A DNA stretch of 53,472 bases, from the NCBI GenBank assembly GCA_934096945.1, contig CAKOND010000009.1, positions 1 to 53,472 of the forward strand, in the 5' to 3' direction. Shown here one piece after another: positions 17,285 to 25,765 of the stretch (its first letter is position 1; the number at the start of each line of letters is the position of its first letter). Origin of the DNA: an uncultured Bacilli bacterium (GTDB lineage Bacteria > Bacillota_I > Bacilli_A > RF39 > UBA660). The notes beneath the pieces are model-generated. The model was not told where the DNA came from. It saw only the letters and a list, made by a program, of their open reading frames with translations, and ran no database searches. Position numbers and translations under genes: made by a program.

Positions 17285-18181
17285 ATGATAGAACTTAAGA
17301 ATTTAAGTAAGGCATTTGGAAAAGACAAAAAGGTTATTGAAAATCTTGATTGTTATATTCCCGATAATGCAATTTATGGTTTAGTGGGTGCTAATGGCTC
17401 TGGTAAATCAACACTTCTTCGTCTAATATGTAGTATTTATACTGCTGATAGTGGAGAAATACTGATAGATGGAGAAAAATCTTATGATAATGAGGAAATA
17501 AAAAAGAAAATAGTATTTGTTCCTGATGATTTATTTTTCTTTAATGGCTATACTCTACTTGATACTGCAAAATTTTATCAAAGTTTTTATGAAGATTTTG
17601 ACTTAGAATTTGTTAAAAAAGAAGCTAAATTATTAAAACTTGATATCAATAAACCAGTGGCAAGTTTTTCTAAGGGAATGAAAAGACAATGTGTTCTGCT
17701 TTGTGCAATTGCTAGTAATACGAAATATTTATTTTTTGATGAAACCTTTGATGGACTTGACCCTGTAGTTAGAAAGCATTTTAAAGATTTGCTTATAAAG
17801 CAGATGACTAAACAAGATACCACAATTATAATGACCAGTCATAACTTAAGAGAACTTGAAGATATTTGTGATAATCTTGGGCTTTTATTTAAAGGTAATA
17901 TTCTTTTTGAAGGTGATATAGATAGTTTAAAAACAAATATTATAAAGGTACAAATTTCTTTAAAGCGAGATTTTTCTAAAGATGATTTTAAAGATTTGGA
18001 AATTCTTTCATATAAAAAACTCGGTAATATAGCTACAATAATTATGGAAGATAATAAAGATGTTCGAAATAAACTATCTAAAATGAAACCAATTATTCTG
18101 GATTATTTACCACTTACTTTAGAAGAAATATTTATTTATAAAATGGAGGTGCTTGGATATGAATTTAACGAAGTTCTTTAA
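17285..18181 (+). CDS. YtrB-like ABC transporter ATP-binding protein
   Basis: A 298-aa ATPase: Walker A VGANGSGKSTLLRLI (about residue 35), signature FSKGMKRQCVLLCAI (about 129), Walker B YLFFDETFDGLDP, and the switch His in MTSHNLRELEDIC. The order and the SFSKGMKRQ signature match the YtrB/EcsA-type group found with GntR regulators. The C-terminal 80 residues form the usual extension. Ribosome binding site GGAGGATAAAA. Its end overlaps the permease start. Confidence 0.92.
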   Translation: MIELKNLSKAFGKDKKVIENLDCYIPDNAIYGLVGANGSGKSTLLRLICSIYTADSGEILIDGEKSYDNEEIKKKIVFVPDDLFFFNGYTLLDTAKFYQSFYEDFDLEFVKKEAKLLKLDINKPVASFSKGMKRQCVLLCAIASNTKYLFFDETFDGLDPVVRKHFKDLLIKQMTKQDTTIIMTSHNLRELEDICDNLGLLFKGNILFEGDIDSLKTNIIKVQISLKRDFSKDDFKDLEILSYKKLGNIATIIMEDNKDVRNKLSKMKPIILDYLPLTLEEIFIYKMEVLGYEFNEVL

Positions 18182-19991
18182 TCTAAAGTTTTTAAAAGAA
18201 AATATTAAGAAATCTAACGGGGTACTATTGTTTTTACTTTTTATTATACCTGTATTTAATATTGTTTTTATATTTGCTAACTTAAAACAAAGTCATTATG
18301 TTGTTAATTTTATACAATTTAATGTAATAAATTATATTGGGGCTTTAATACTCCCTATTATAATTGCATATTCACTTAATAAGTACTTATTTAAACAAAA
18401 TAGTGTAGATTTTTATTTATCTAAACCAATTAGTAGGTGTAAGTTATATTTTTCAAATATTTTAGGTGGGTTCTTCTTAATATTTTGTTTAATACTTTTA
18501 AATTCAATTATATTCTTATTATTTAACTTATTTACAAATATGCTTTTACCATTTGGTTTTGTATTAGACTATTTTATTTACTTCTTAGTACTATACTTTT
18601 TTATTTATATAGTTGCTACTTTAAGTATTTCTTTCGCTGGTAATTTTGTTACAGCTTTGATAGTTGCTATGGTTATTATGTGGGTGCCAATGGCTGTAAG
18701 TTATGGAGATAAAACTTTATATGATAACTATAATCAAACATATTTAAAAGTTCCCAGCTGCGATACAGTAGCAAGTACTTGTGTAAATTCAAGTGATGGA
18801 TATAAATATAAAGTTAGTGTTTCAAAAGACATATCTACTAGTTTAAGTTTGCCATCAAGTTATATTTTAAAAAATGAATTTAATATGGTAGATGTTATTA
18901 AAACTGTTATTCTTTCTGTAATATATACTTTTCTTGGCTATATCGCATTTAGAAAAAGAAAAATGGAAAATAATAATGTTGGATTTACAAATGAACTTCT
19001 TCATTATGCAGTTAAAACAATTACAATTATTCCATTTGCTTTTATAGTAAGTTTATTTATAAAAGAAAAAGACTTATTAACTAGTTTTTTAATTGTAATT
19101 GTTGCATTTATATATAGCATCATTTATGATTTATTTACTAGAAAAAATAGTTATAATGTTATTAAGTCCGTAGTGGTCTTTATTTGGACTTTTGTGCTTT
19201 TTTGTTTTATTAATTTTGGCAATATAAACATTTATAGCAAAAATGTAACTTTGGATACTAAAACTCTTATATATAAAAATCTTTATGTCGATGATATTGT
19301 TTATGAAATTAATAATTTTGCGTTTGTCGAAAGAATAGAACAGGCAAGTGATATTGTCAGTGAACATTTCTATATCCCAAATAGTAATAAACAAATTTTA
19401 TTAAATATACCAGCTGATGATTATAATAAACTTCATGAAAAAGATTTAGAAGTTTATAGAAAGTATGCAAATAACTATAATTACAAACTTGTAAGTGGTG
19501 CTTATCTTGATTTTAAAAAATTAGACGTATCTAAACTTAATTTTAAAAACATTAAAACTACGAAAGATGAAAATGATAAGATTATTGATTTATACTCTTA
19601 CAAAAATCATAAATTTGATTACTTTAGGTTATCTATTGATGCTAATAAAGATATTTTAAAATATGTTACAAGTTACTTAAATGGCAAATTTATGAAAAAC
19701 AAAAATAATACTTTAAATGGAGTTTTTATTTCAAACGATAATTCAGATTATATGGAAAATACACAAATATTACGATATATTCTAAATAAATATCCAGATG
19801 TCTTAAAAGATTATTTAATTAAACATTATAATGATACGGTTCAAAATAATTATGTAGTTTTAGCTTATGGCTTTAAGAGTTCAATTGAAAAATTAGACTA
19901 TTATATTATAAATGATGTTAATAATTTTCAAGATTTTATAAACAGTTATAAAGATTTATGTTATAATGAAGGTAATTGTCAAAAGGAATGA
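18159..19991 (+). CDS. Large ABC transporter permease of the YtrABC-like operon
   Basis: A 610-aa membrane protein. Six helices lie in the first third (from residue 20 to about 190), an extracytoplasmic stretch with a Cys pair (SCDTVASTC) follows, then more helices around 245-350, and the C-terminal 240 residues are soluble and rich in Lys, Asn and Tyr. The ATG at 18159 has GGAGGT at 8 nt; an in-frame TTG lies 6 nt upstream. Its start overlaps the ATPase gene by 23 nt. It should be the membrane partner of the ATPase. Related operons respond to cell-wall antibiotics, which is family knowledge and not visible here. Confidence 0.8.
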   Translation: MNLTKFFNLKFLKENIKKSNGVLLFLLFIIPVFNIVFIFANLKQSHYVVNFIQFNVINYIGALILPIIIAYSLNKYLFKQNSVDFYLSKPISRCKLYFSNILGGFFLIFCLILLNSIIFLLFNLFTNMLLPFGFVLDYFIYFLVLYFFIYIVATLSISFAGNFVTALIVAMVIMWVPMAVSYGDKTLYDNYNQTYLKVPSCDTVASTCVNSSDGYKYKVSVSKDISTSLSLPSSYILKNEFNMVDVIKTVILSVIYTFLGYIAFRKRKMENNNVGFTNELLHYAVKTITIIPFAFIVSLFIKEKDLLTSFLIVIVAFIYSIIYDLFTRKNSYNVIKSVVVFIWTFVLFCFINFGNINIYSKNVTLDTKTLIYKNLYVDDIVYEINNFAFVERIEQASDIVSEHFYIPNSNKQILLNIPADDYNKLHEKDLEVYRKYANNYNYKLVSGAYLDFKKLDVSKLNFKNIKTTKDENDKIIDLYSYKNHKFDYFRLSIDANKDILKYVTSYLNGKFMKNKNNTLNGVFISNDNSDYMENTQILRYILNKYPDVLKDYLIKHYNDTVQNNYVVLAYGFKSSIEKLDYYIINDVNNFQDFINSYKDLCYNEGNCQKE

Positions 19992-19997
19992 TGCCTA

Positions 19998-20363
19998 GTG
20001 AATTTAAGTATTGATTATCAATCACGAGTACCTATTTATGAGCAAATAGTTAAAGGAGTTGAAAAATTAGTTATTTTAAATGTTTTAAAACCTAATGAAC
20101 AAATACCATCCATTAGAGAGCTTGCTTGTAGTTTAGGAATAAATCCTAACACTGTAAAAAAAGCATATGATATTTTAGATAATAAAGGCATTATTATTAC
20201 AAAATCTACGAAAGGAACGTTCATAACTGAAGATATTATAAATGCTAGAAATGATAGAACTCAAGAACTATATGATGATTTAAATAATATAATAACTGAG
20301 CTTAAAAATTATGGATTTTCTACAGAAGAAATTATAACAAAAATAAAAAGTTGTAAAAATTAA
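19998..20363 (+). CDS. GntR-family regulator, YtrA subfamily
   Basis: A 121-aa protein with a winged helix-turn-helix (IDYQSRVPIYEQIVKGVEKL then IPSIRELACSLGINPNTVKK) and only a short C-terminal dimerisation part, as in the YtrA subfamily that regulates ABC operons. GTG start at 19998 with AAGGA 10 nt upstream. It is the last gene of the operon (in Bacillus ytrA comes first). The likely operator is the inverted repeat at 17250-17270. Confidence 0.92.
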   Translation: MNLSIDYQSRVPIYEQIVKGVEKLVILNVLKPNEQIPSIRELACSLGINPNTVKKAYDILDNKGIIITKSTKGTFITEDIINARNDRTQELYDDLNNIITELKNYGFSTEEIITKIKSCKN

Positions 20364-20386
20364 TTGTGGCCTTTAAATTTATGTTT

Positions 20387-20675
20387 TTATTTTATAAAAT
20401 TTAACTCTTTAAAGTTAAAATAAATATCAATATTTCCATCTTCATGTATGGAAATATTTTTAATTATTTTTAATATTGTCTAGTTCAATTTCTAATTTTT
20501 GTTTTAATATAGGTATCAAATATATTATTATTTTTATTTTTTTTAGTATTTCCAACTCTAATTTGTCATTGCTAATCAAATATATTATTTTCTTAATTTC
20601 ATTTGCAATACCCTTCATTAACGTGTCATAATCAAAGCCATGAGCAGTACATAGCCTAAAATCAGATTTTGTATT
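20387..20675 (-). pseudogene. Remnant of a serine site-specific recombinase (C-terminal part)
   Basis: Within the 371-nt gap between the GntR gene and the IS, the minus strand encodes a protein-like stretch in two frames. The first holds RLCTAHGFDYDTLMKGI and ends in a stop. The second, a frameshift away, reads NISIHEDGNIDIYFNFKEL and ends at 20387. Both resemble the Cys-containing ribbon region and the basic/acidic end of large serine recombinases. The N-terminal catalytic domain is absent, and the IS lies immediately upstream. It looks like debris of a lost mobile element. Identification rests on pattern memory only. Confidence 0.5.
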
Positions 20676-20734
20676 ATAATGTTAATAATAGCTTTAATGC
20701 TATTATTAATAAAATTAGACATCTGCCGGTGATA

Positions 20735-20754
20735 TGAACCCCATTTCTTGGACA
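20735..20754. repeat. Left inverted repeat of the IS
   Basis: TGAACCCCATTTCTTGGACA; pairs with the right end at 22138-22157 except for four central positions. Confidence 0.85.
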
Positions 20755-20775
20755 AAAGGGAAATGAGGTTTTATT

Positions 20776-21276
20776 ATGAAAAAATTAAAATTAGAAGTTA
20801 AAAAACAAATATATCAAGAATACTCTGATGGTGTGTCAATTCAGAGTTTATCTAGGAAATATAACATAAATTTTTCAAATTTAAGGTATATGTTAAAATT
20901 AATTGAAATATATGGTTGGAATAGCTATATTGAAAGCAAAGAATATCCTATAGGATTAAAGAAAGAATTGATTAATAAAGTATTAAATAAAGAAGATTCT
21001 TTATTTAATATCGCATTAAGCGGAGGACTTAAAAGTAGGACATTATTGCATGGATGGGTTTCAAATTATATAAAAAATGGTTATAATATAGTTGAGCGAA
21101 AGAGAGGTCGTAAAACTATGCCAAAAGTATCAAAGAAACAGTCAAAAGAAACAATAGAAGAAGAAAACAAAAGGTAACGGGAAGAAAATCTATATTTAAA
21201 AGCAGAGCTAGAATACTCAAAAAAATTGAGAGCCGTTGTTCAAGCAAGGAAGAATCAACAACAGAAGAAAAAGTAA
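20776..21276 (+). pseudogene. IS3-family OrfA with an in-frame stop
   Basis: The N-terminal part (133 aa) is a helix-turn-helix protein: KKQIYQEYSDGVSIQSLSRK, a second helix-turn-helix around residue 65, and a basic tail. A TAA at 21175-21177 ends it early. The same frame continues for another 32 codons with the typical OrfA leucine-zipper end (EENLYLKAELEYSKKLRAVV) and stops at 21274-21276. The intact OrfA would therefore be about 166 aa. The slippery run GAAAAAG just before the second stop is where -1 frameshifting to OrfB would happen, now uncoupled from the start by the first stop. Confidence 0.85.
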
Positions 21277-21281
21277 AAGTT

Positions 21282-22127
21282 GTGAGTGAACTACGGCTAA
21301 AATATAATTTAAAGATTCTTCTAAAAATTTCAAAATTAGCTAAATCAGTATACTACTATACATTAGCTAAAGAAAATAAGGATGACAAAAATAAGGAAAT
21401 AATAGAAAAAATTAGAGAAATATTTATTAATAATAAAGAAAGGTATGGTTATCGCAGAATTACATTAGAATTAAAAAATCAAAATTATAATGTTAACCAC
21501 AAGAAAGTATATAGAATAATGGTGAAATTAGGATTAAAGCCATTAAAAAGGAACAAAAGAAAATATTCATCATACAAAGGAACTGTAGGTAAAATTGCAG
21601 ATAACCTAATCAAAAGAAATTTTACTGCAAATAATCCAAATGAAAAATGGTATACCGATGTTACAGAGTTCAATTTGAGAGGAGAAAAATGTTATTTATC
21701 TCCTATACTAGACGGGTTTAACGGAGAAATTATATCTTATAACACCTCAAAATCACCTAATCTAGCACAAATAGATGATATGCTTAATAAAGCATTTAAA
21801 AAAGTAGGAAACCTGGAAGGGTTGATATTTCACTCTGATCAAGGCTGGCAATATCAACATCAATCTTATCAACAAAGACTAAAAAACAATGGCATAAAAC
21901 AGAGTATGTCAAGAAAAGGAAATAGTATGGACAATGGGATGATGGAAAACTTCTTTGGATTATTAAAAACTGAAATGTTTTATGACCAAGAAAACTGTTA
22001 TGAAACATTAGATGATTTAATAAAAGCTATTGATGACTATATTTATTATTATAATTATGATAGAATAAAAGAGAAATTAAAAGGATTGTCACCTGTTAAT
22101 TACAGATTACAATCCATTAGTATTTAA
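21282..22127 (+). CDS. IS3-family transposase OrfB (DDE domain)
   Basis: A 281-aa catalytic part. An HTH_21-type region (REIFINNKERYGYRRI) precedes the integrase core with TDVTEF (first Asp), FHSDQGWQYQH (second Asp) and SRKGNSMDNGMMENFFG (catalytic Glu); spacing fits DD(35)E. GTG at 21282 is only the first start codon in this frame; normally the protein is made as an OrfAB fusion by -1 frameshifting near 21268-21273. The frame itself is intact to the end of the element. Confidence 0.93.
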   Translation: MSELRLKYNLKILLKISKLAKSVYYYTLAKENKDDKNKEIIEKIREIFINNKERYGYRRITLELKNQNYNVNHKKVYRIMVKLGLKPLKRNKRKYSSYKGTVGKIADNLIKRNFTANNPNEKWYTDVTEFNLRGEKCYLSPILDGFNGEIISYNTSKSPNLAQIDDMLNKAFKKVGNLEGLIFHSDQGWQYQHQSYQQRLKNNGIKQSMSRKGNSMDNGMMENFFGLLKTEMFYDQENCYETLDDLIKAIDDYIYYYNYDRIKEKLKGLSPVNYRLQSISI

Positions 22128-22137
22128 TTAAATAAAC

Positions 22138-22157
22138 TGTCCAACTTTTGGGGTTCA
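22138..22157. repeat. Right inverted repeat of the IS
   Basis: TGTCCAACTTTTGGGGTTCA, the imperfect reverse complement of the left end. Confidence 0.85.
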
Positions 22158-22227
22158 GTTCATAGACAAATGTCAAAACATTAAATATAGGTAGACATTC
22201 GAATTACGAATGTTCCTTTTTTGTTTT

Positions 22228-22256
22228 ATGAAGAATGTTCTTCATGTATACATGAA
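22228..22256. repeat. Two overlapping palindromes beside the IS
   Basis: ATGAAGAATGTTCTTCAT overlaps the perfect palindrome TTCATGTATACATGAA. Upstream (22192-22211) ACATTCG-AATTA-CGAATGT is another perfect stem followed by CCTTTTTT, a possible plus-strand terminator. These lie in the 142-nt gap between the IS and the HopA1-like gene. No gene is visible in the gap. Confidence 0.45.
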
Positions 22257-22299
22257 ACTAAATATTATGGTTAAAAGCAAGAGTAAAACGTTTTTTTGT

Positions 22300-23931
22300 C
22301 TATTTTCTCCCCGATTCTGGTTGTACTTCTAATGATTTGTCAAAGTCTAAAAAGATATTATCGACTTGTAAGGGATTATTTATTATTGTTTCAATATTAT
22401 TTTTTATTATGCTTACAAATAATTGATATTGTTTTAAAGTATATCTTGTCCTAGCTTTGCGAAGAATAGTTTCTTCAATAAATTGCTTGGCGTTAATTTC
22501 CATACCATTTGGAAGCTTTACTTTTCTATTAATTAGCGATTTTGAAATTTTATTCATAGCATTTATGGCGTTTATATCAAAACAAAATTTATTTGGGTCT
22601 ATTCCAATTTTTATGGCATCTCTTTTTATTTGATTTTGTACTAAGGTAATGAAACTTGGATCTTTTTTACAAATGATTACTGATATTTCTTCGATAACTT
22701 TTTGAAAGTCATTTTCCGTAATGTTTATTTGTTTTTTATTTCGAAGTTCTATACTTATTGATACGCTTTCTTCACTACTGCAAAATTTAGGTAATTCTAA
22801 ATTCATATCTTTACTTATTTTATTATAAGAATATTGTTTAAATTGTGGAGATTTAGTATCTTCTAGTGTAATTCCTATTTTTGCAGCAGTAGCCATTGGA
22901 TCATATTTTTTGCTTTGACTAAGTGCTTCTTTTTTGTCATTTTTTTCAGAATACGTATATTTATTTTCTAGTGATGTGCATAGCATTTCTGTACATTTTA
23001 CTGCAAAGTACTCTTGGAAGCTAATTGTTTGACCATGATATTTTATTTCCATGTTTCTGTGTGTTAGTATCCAGTCTTTTATAGTTTTTTCTATAGCCTT
23101 TTCAATTAAATTTGCCCTAAGATCATTGAATGAATGCTTTTGGCCATCTGGGGTATCTCGCGGCTCAGAACCATAACCAATCCAATTATCAATTTTTCCG
23201 CTTAATAATGGTGGATTTTTTACCCTAGATGTAAGTTCTGGTTCTTCTCTTTTTATTTCTTGTAAAATTTCTATATATTTAGTTAAGTTTTCTGTTGAAC
23301 TATAAATGACAATTGTATCATCACGATCTGCAAATTGATCAAATTTGAAATAGTATGGCAGTTTATGTTTATCGCATTTTTTTACAAAACTTGTAATCAT
23401 TTTATAAGTATCAATTGATTCAGTATTAACATATAATCTATGTTCAATATTTTGATATTTGTCTTTTTTGGCTGTTACATATCTTGAACATACATGAATC
23501 CAGCCACTTCCAGCTCCAAAAGCTGACCATCGATATTTTTCCAATGCATCTTCTAATTCTTTATCATTTTTATTTCCAAATAAGACTTCATTTGCTTCTT
23601 TCATCGTTCTAACATCTTTAATGTTTCTTAAATAATTTCTCATTTTTATAAAATCTTGACCGTAGCTACCACGCTTATAAAGTTCAATGAACTCATCTTT
23701 AGACATAGCAAGTATACTATTTTTCCATTTGTTAAACATCATAGAATAAAACACGTCAGCATCATTTTGATAATATTTACCTGTGTATTCTTTTTTTATA
23801 GTTTTTGTTAAATGACCATAAAAGCCCCCAAACCCGGTTGACTTTTCTGAATAAATGGAAATTAATTTTTTTATAGTTTCAACATCATCAATCGGATTTT
23901 TAATTTGACTATATAATTCTTTTAATTCCAT
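22300..23931 (-). CDS. HopA1-like protein (possible phospho-lyase fold)
   Basis: A 543-aa soluble protein. The central part (about residues 165-280) has the pattern I recall from the HopA1 family: HRLYVNTES opening a strand, PYYFKFDQFADRDDTIVIY, a long helix, then GKIDNWIGYGSEPRDTP followed by a SFNDLR stretch. HopA1 is a type III effector of Pseudomonas; related domains act as phospho-Ser/Thr lyases in some lanthipeptide pathways. The N- and C-terminal thirds are helical and unrecognised. No kinase or precursor peptide gene adjoins it. ATG at 23931 has GGAG at 9 nt and an extended -10 (TGTTATAAT) close upstream. Solitary, next to an IS. Confidence 0.5.
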   Translation of the reverse strand: MELKELYSQIKNPIDDVETIKKLISIYSEKSTGFGGFYGHLTKTIKKEYTGKYYQNDADVFYSMMFNKWKNSILAMSKDEFIELYKRGSYGQDFIKMRNYLRNIKDVRTMKEANEVLFGNKNDKELEDALEKYRWSAFGAGSGWIHVCSRYVTAKKDKYQNIEHRLYVNTESIDTYKMITSFVKKCDKHKLPYYFKFDQFADRDDTIVIYSSTENLTKYIEILQEIKREEPELTSRVKNPPLLSGKIDNWIGYGSEPRDTPDGQKHSFNDLRANLIEKAIEKTIKDWILTHRNMEIKYHGQTISFQEYFAVKCTEMLCTSLENKYTYSEKNDKKEALSQSKKYDPMATAAKIGITLEDTKSPQFKQYSYNKISKDMNLELPKFCSSEESVSISIELRNKKQINITENDFQKVIEEISVIICKKDPSFITLVQNQIKRDAIKIGIDPNKFCFDINAINAMNKISKSLINRKVKLPNGMEINAKQFIEETILRKARTRYTLKQYQLFVSIIKNNIETIINNPLQVDNIFLDFDKSLEVQPESGRK

Positions 23932-23971
23932 GTTTACGCACTCCATCATAATTATAACAAATTTTCATAAT

Positions 23972-23996
23972 AAAAACCACACGAATGTGGTCTTTA
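23972..23996 (-). terminator. Terminator of rplJ-rplL
   Basis: ACCACA-TTCG-TGTGGT on the minus strand, a stem with a stable UUCG loop, followed by TTTTATT. Confidence 0.9.
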
Positions 23997-24005
23997 ATTT
24001 TAGAA

Positions 24006-24371
24006 TTAAACTAATTCTACTTCAGCACCAGCTTCAGTTAATTGAGTCTTAATTGCTTCAGCTTCTTCAGCAGGAATATTTTCTTTAATATTTCCGCCGT
24101 TGTCAGCTACAGCTTTAGCTTCAACTAATCCTAAACCAGTAATTTCTTTAATGATTTTAATAACTGCAATTTTGTTTCCACCAGCTGATTTTAATACAAC
24201 TGTTCTAGTTTTTGGTCCTTCTTCTACAGCAGCAGCTGGAGCAGCAGCTACAGCTACAGCCATTGGATCAACACCAAATTCTTCTTTCATTGCGTCAACT
24301 AATTCTTTAACTTCAAGAATTGTCATTTCTTTTAATGCACTTATAAAATCTTCTTTGTTTAATTTTGCCAT
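24006..24371 (-). CDS. rplL: 50S ribosomal protein L7/L12
   Basis: A 121-aa stalk protein. N-terminal dimerisation part (FISALKEMTILEVKELVDAM), Ala-rich hinge (about residues 38-48) and the C-terminal factor-binding domain with VVLKSAGGNKIAVIKIIKEI and GLGLVEAKAVADN. It starts 3 nt after the rplJ stop, with GGGAGAAAATAGAAG in front. Last gene before the UUCG terminator. Confidence 0.98.
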   Translation of the reverse strand: MAKLNKEDFISALKEMTILEVKELVDAMKEEFGVDPMAVAVAAAPAAAVEEGPKTRTVVLKSAGGNKIAVIKIIKEITGLGLVEAKAVADNGGNIKENIPAEEAEAIKTQLTEAGAEVELV

Positions 24372-24374
24372 CTT

Positions 24375-24872
24375 CTATTTTCTCCCTTCTAATTGTTCGG
24401 CATAAAGATTTAATCCTATTGCTAAATCTTTAACATATTGCATCATACCACCAGCAAGCATTGTAAGTAATCCTTCTCTTGATGGAATGGTAGCATATTC
24501 TTTTATTACAGCTAAATCTGCAACATTTCCACTGATAACACCTACACGGATATCTAATTTGTCATGTTTCTTAGCAAATTCTGATACAATTTTAATTGGT
24601 TCAAGTAATTCTTTACCAAATAAAATTGCATTTGGTCCTTCTAAGAATTCATCTAAATTAAGATTTAATTCATCAGCAGCTCTTTTAAGTAATGTGTTTT
24701 TATAAACCTTTACTTCTGAATCAACATTTTTAAGTTCTTTTCTTAAATCAGAAAGTTCTTCAACTGTTAATCCTTGGTATTGGAATATTATAACACTTTC
24801 ACTTGACTTTAGTTTGTTAACTATTTCATTAACAACTTCTTTTTTTTGTTCAAGAATTTTTGTGCTTGCCAT
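24375..24872 (-). CDS. rplJ: 50S ribosomal protein L10
   Basis: A 165-aa stalk base protein that binds L7/L12 dimers through its C-terminal helix. It starts with KILEQKKEVVNEIVNKLKSS and contains VIIFQYQGLTVEELSDLRKE and YKNTLLKRAADE, typical of the family. Ribosome binding site AAGGAGGAGAAT. Its mRNA leader carries the L10/L12-complex binding structure, so the pair is probably autoregulated. Confidence 0.97.
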   Translation of the reverse strand: MASTKILEQKKEVVNEIVNKLKSSESVIIFQYQGLTVEELSDLRKELKNVDSEVKVYKNTLLKRAADELNLNLDEFLEGPNAILFGKELLEPIKIVSEFAKKHDKLDIRVGVISGNVADLAVIKEYATIPSREGLLTMLAGGMMQYVKDLAIGLNLYAEQLEGRK

Positions 24873-24894
24873 ATTCTCCTCCTTATTATATTAG

Positions 24895-24980
24895 AAAAGC
24901 TTCCCAAGGGAAGCTTAAAATTTTCTTTTGTTTTAAGTATCCCCTCGGTAGGACTTATTTTTTGCCTACTGTCTTTGGTT
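24895..24980 (-). promoter_or_regulatory. Ribosomal L10 leader with hairpin near rplJ
   Basis: The minus strand between the promoter and rplJ contains ACCAAAGACAGTAGGC, a short loop and GTCCTACCGAGG, the conserved core of the L10 leader that binds L10(L12)4. It is followed by the perfect palindrome AAGCTTCCCTTGGGAAGCTT with a short T-run, probably the attenuator stem. Confidence 0.85.
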
Positions 24981-24999
24981 CTCGCTTTTTCTAATACGT

Positions 25000-25028
25000 A
25001 TTATATTACATTTTAAATTAAATGTCAA
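25000..25028 (-). promoter_or_regulatory. rplJ promoter inside the rplA stop region
   Basis: Perfect TTGACA, 17-nt spacer, TATAAT on the minus strand. The -35 box is made from the last two codons of rplA (TTT GAC) and the next base. Confidence 0.75.
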
Positions 25029-25716
25029 AACTATTTTTATCTAATTTGATTCCAGGACCCATAGTTGTTGAAATAGCAATGTTTTCAATAAATGTTCCTT
25101 TTACTGTTTGTGGTTTAGCTTTAGAAATTGTTGCGATAACATAAGTTAAATTTTCAGCTAATTTCTTTTCATCAAATGAAACTTTACCAATTACAGTATG
25201 GATATTACCAAATTTATCATTCTTGTATGTAACCATACCTTTTTTAAGATCTTCAACAATAGTACCTACTTTAGTTGTTACTGTTCCAGTCTTAGGGTTA
25301 GGCATTAAGTTACGTGGCCCAAGAATATTACCAATTTTACCAACTTCTGGCATCATATCTGGTGTAGCAACTACAACATCAAAATCAAACCAGTTTTCAT
25401 TTTTGATTTTATCAAGCATATCTTTTTCCCCAACAAAGTCTGCTCCAGCTTTTTTAGCTTCTTCAGCAAATGCACCTTTAGCTATAACTAAAACTTTTTT
25501 AGATTTACCAGTTCCGTTTGGAAGTGATAGAGCTCCTTTTAATTGTTGGTCAGATTTTTTAGGGTCAATGTTTAATTTTATTGCAACATCAACTGTACTA
25601 TCAAACTTAGTAACACTTGTTTCTTTAACTAATTTGATTGCATCTTCTAAAGCATATGCTTTATTTTTATCAACGTTTTTAGATGCTTCCACATATTTTT
25701 TTCCATATTTTTTCAT
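25018..25716 (-). CDS. rplA: 50S ribosomal protein L1
   Basis: A 232-aa L1-stalk protein. Signatures: AIKLNIDPKKSDQQLKGALS near the start, NILGPRNLMPNPKTGTVT near residue 130, and a C-terminal KGTFIENIAISTTMGPGIKL. Normal length. Ribosome binding site TTAGGAGGTAAACT. Second gene after rplK with a 49-nt gap; it can act as repressor of the rplK-rplA message through a site like the one found upstream of rplK. Confidence 0.98.
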   Translation of the reverse strand: MKKYGKKYVEASKNVDKNKAYALEDAIKLVKETSVTKFDSTVDVAIKLNIDPKKSDQQLKGALSLPNGTGKSKKVLVIAKGAFAEEAKKAGADFVGEKDMLDKIKNENWFDFDVVVATPDMMPEVGKIGNILGPRNLMPNPKTGTVTTKVGTIVEDLKKGMVTYKNDKFGNIHTVIGKVSFDEKKLAENLTYVIATISKAKPQTVKGTFIENIAISTTMGPGIKLDKNSFDI

Positions 25717-25765
25717 AGTTTACCTCCTAACTGTGGTTCATTAAGCGGACAATTTTTATTATTAT

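Larger units (their letters stand above)
20735..22157 (+). mobile_element. IS3-family insertion sequence, IS150-like, 1423 bp
   Basis: Bounded by imperfect 20-bp inverted repeats, TGAACCCCATTTCTTGGACA on the left and its near-complement on the right (16 of 20 positions match). Two overlapping frames encode OrfA and OrfB in -1 relation, as in the IS3 family. OrfA is interrupted by a stop codon, so this copy is probably unable to transpose on its own. No 3- or 4-bp target duplication is visible (flanks ATA and GTT), consistent with an old or rearranged insertion. It lies between recombinase debris and the HopA1-like gene. Confidence 0.9.
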
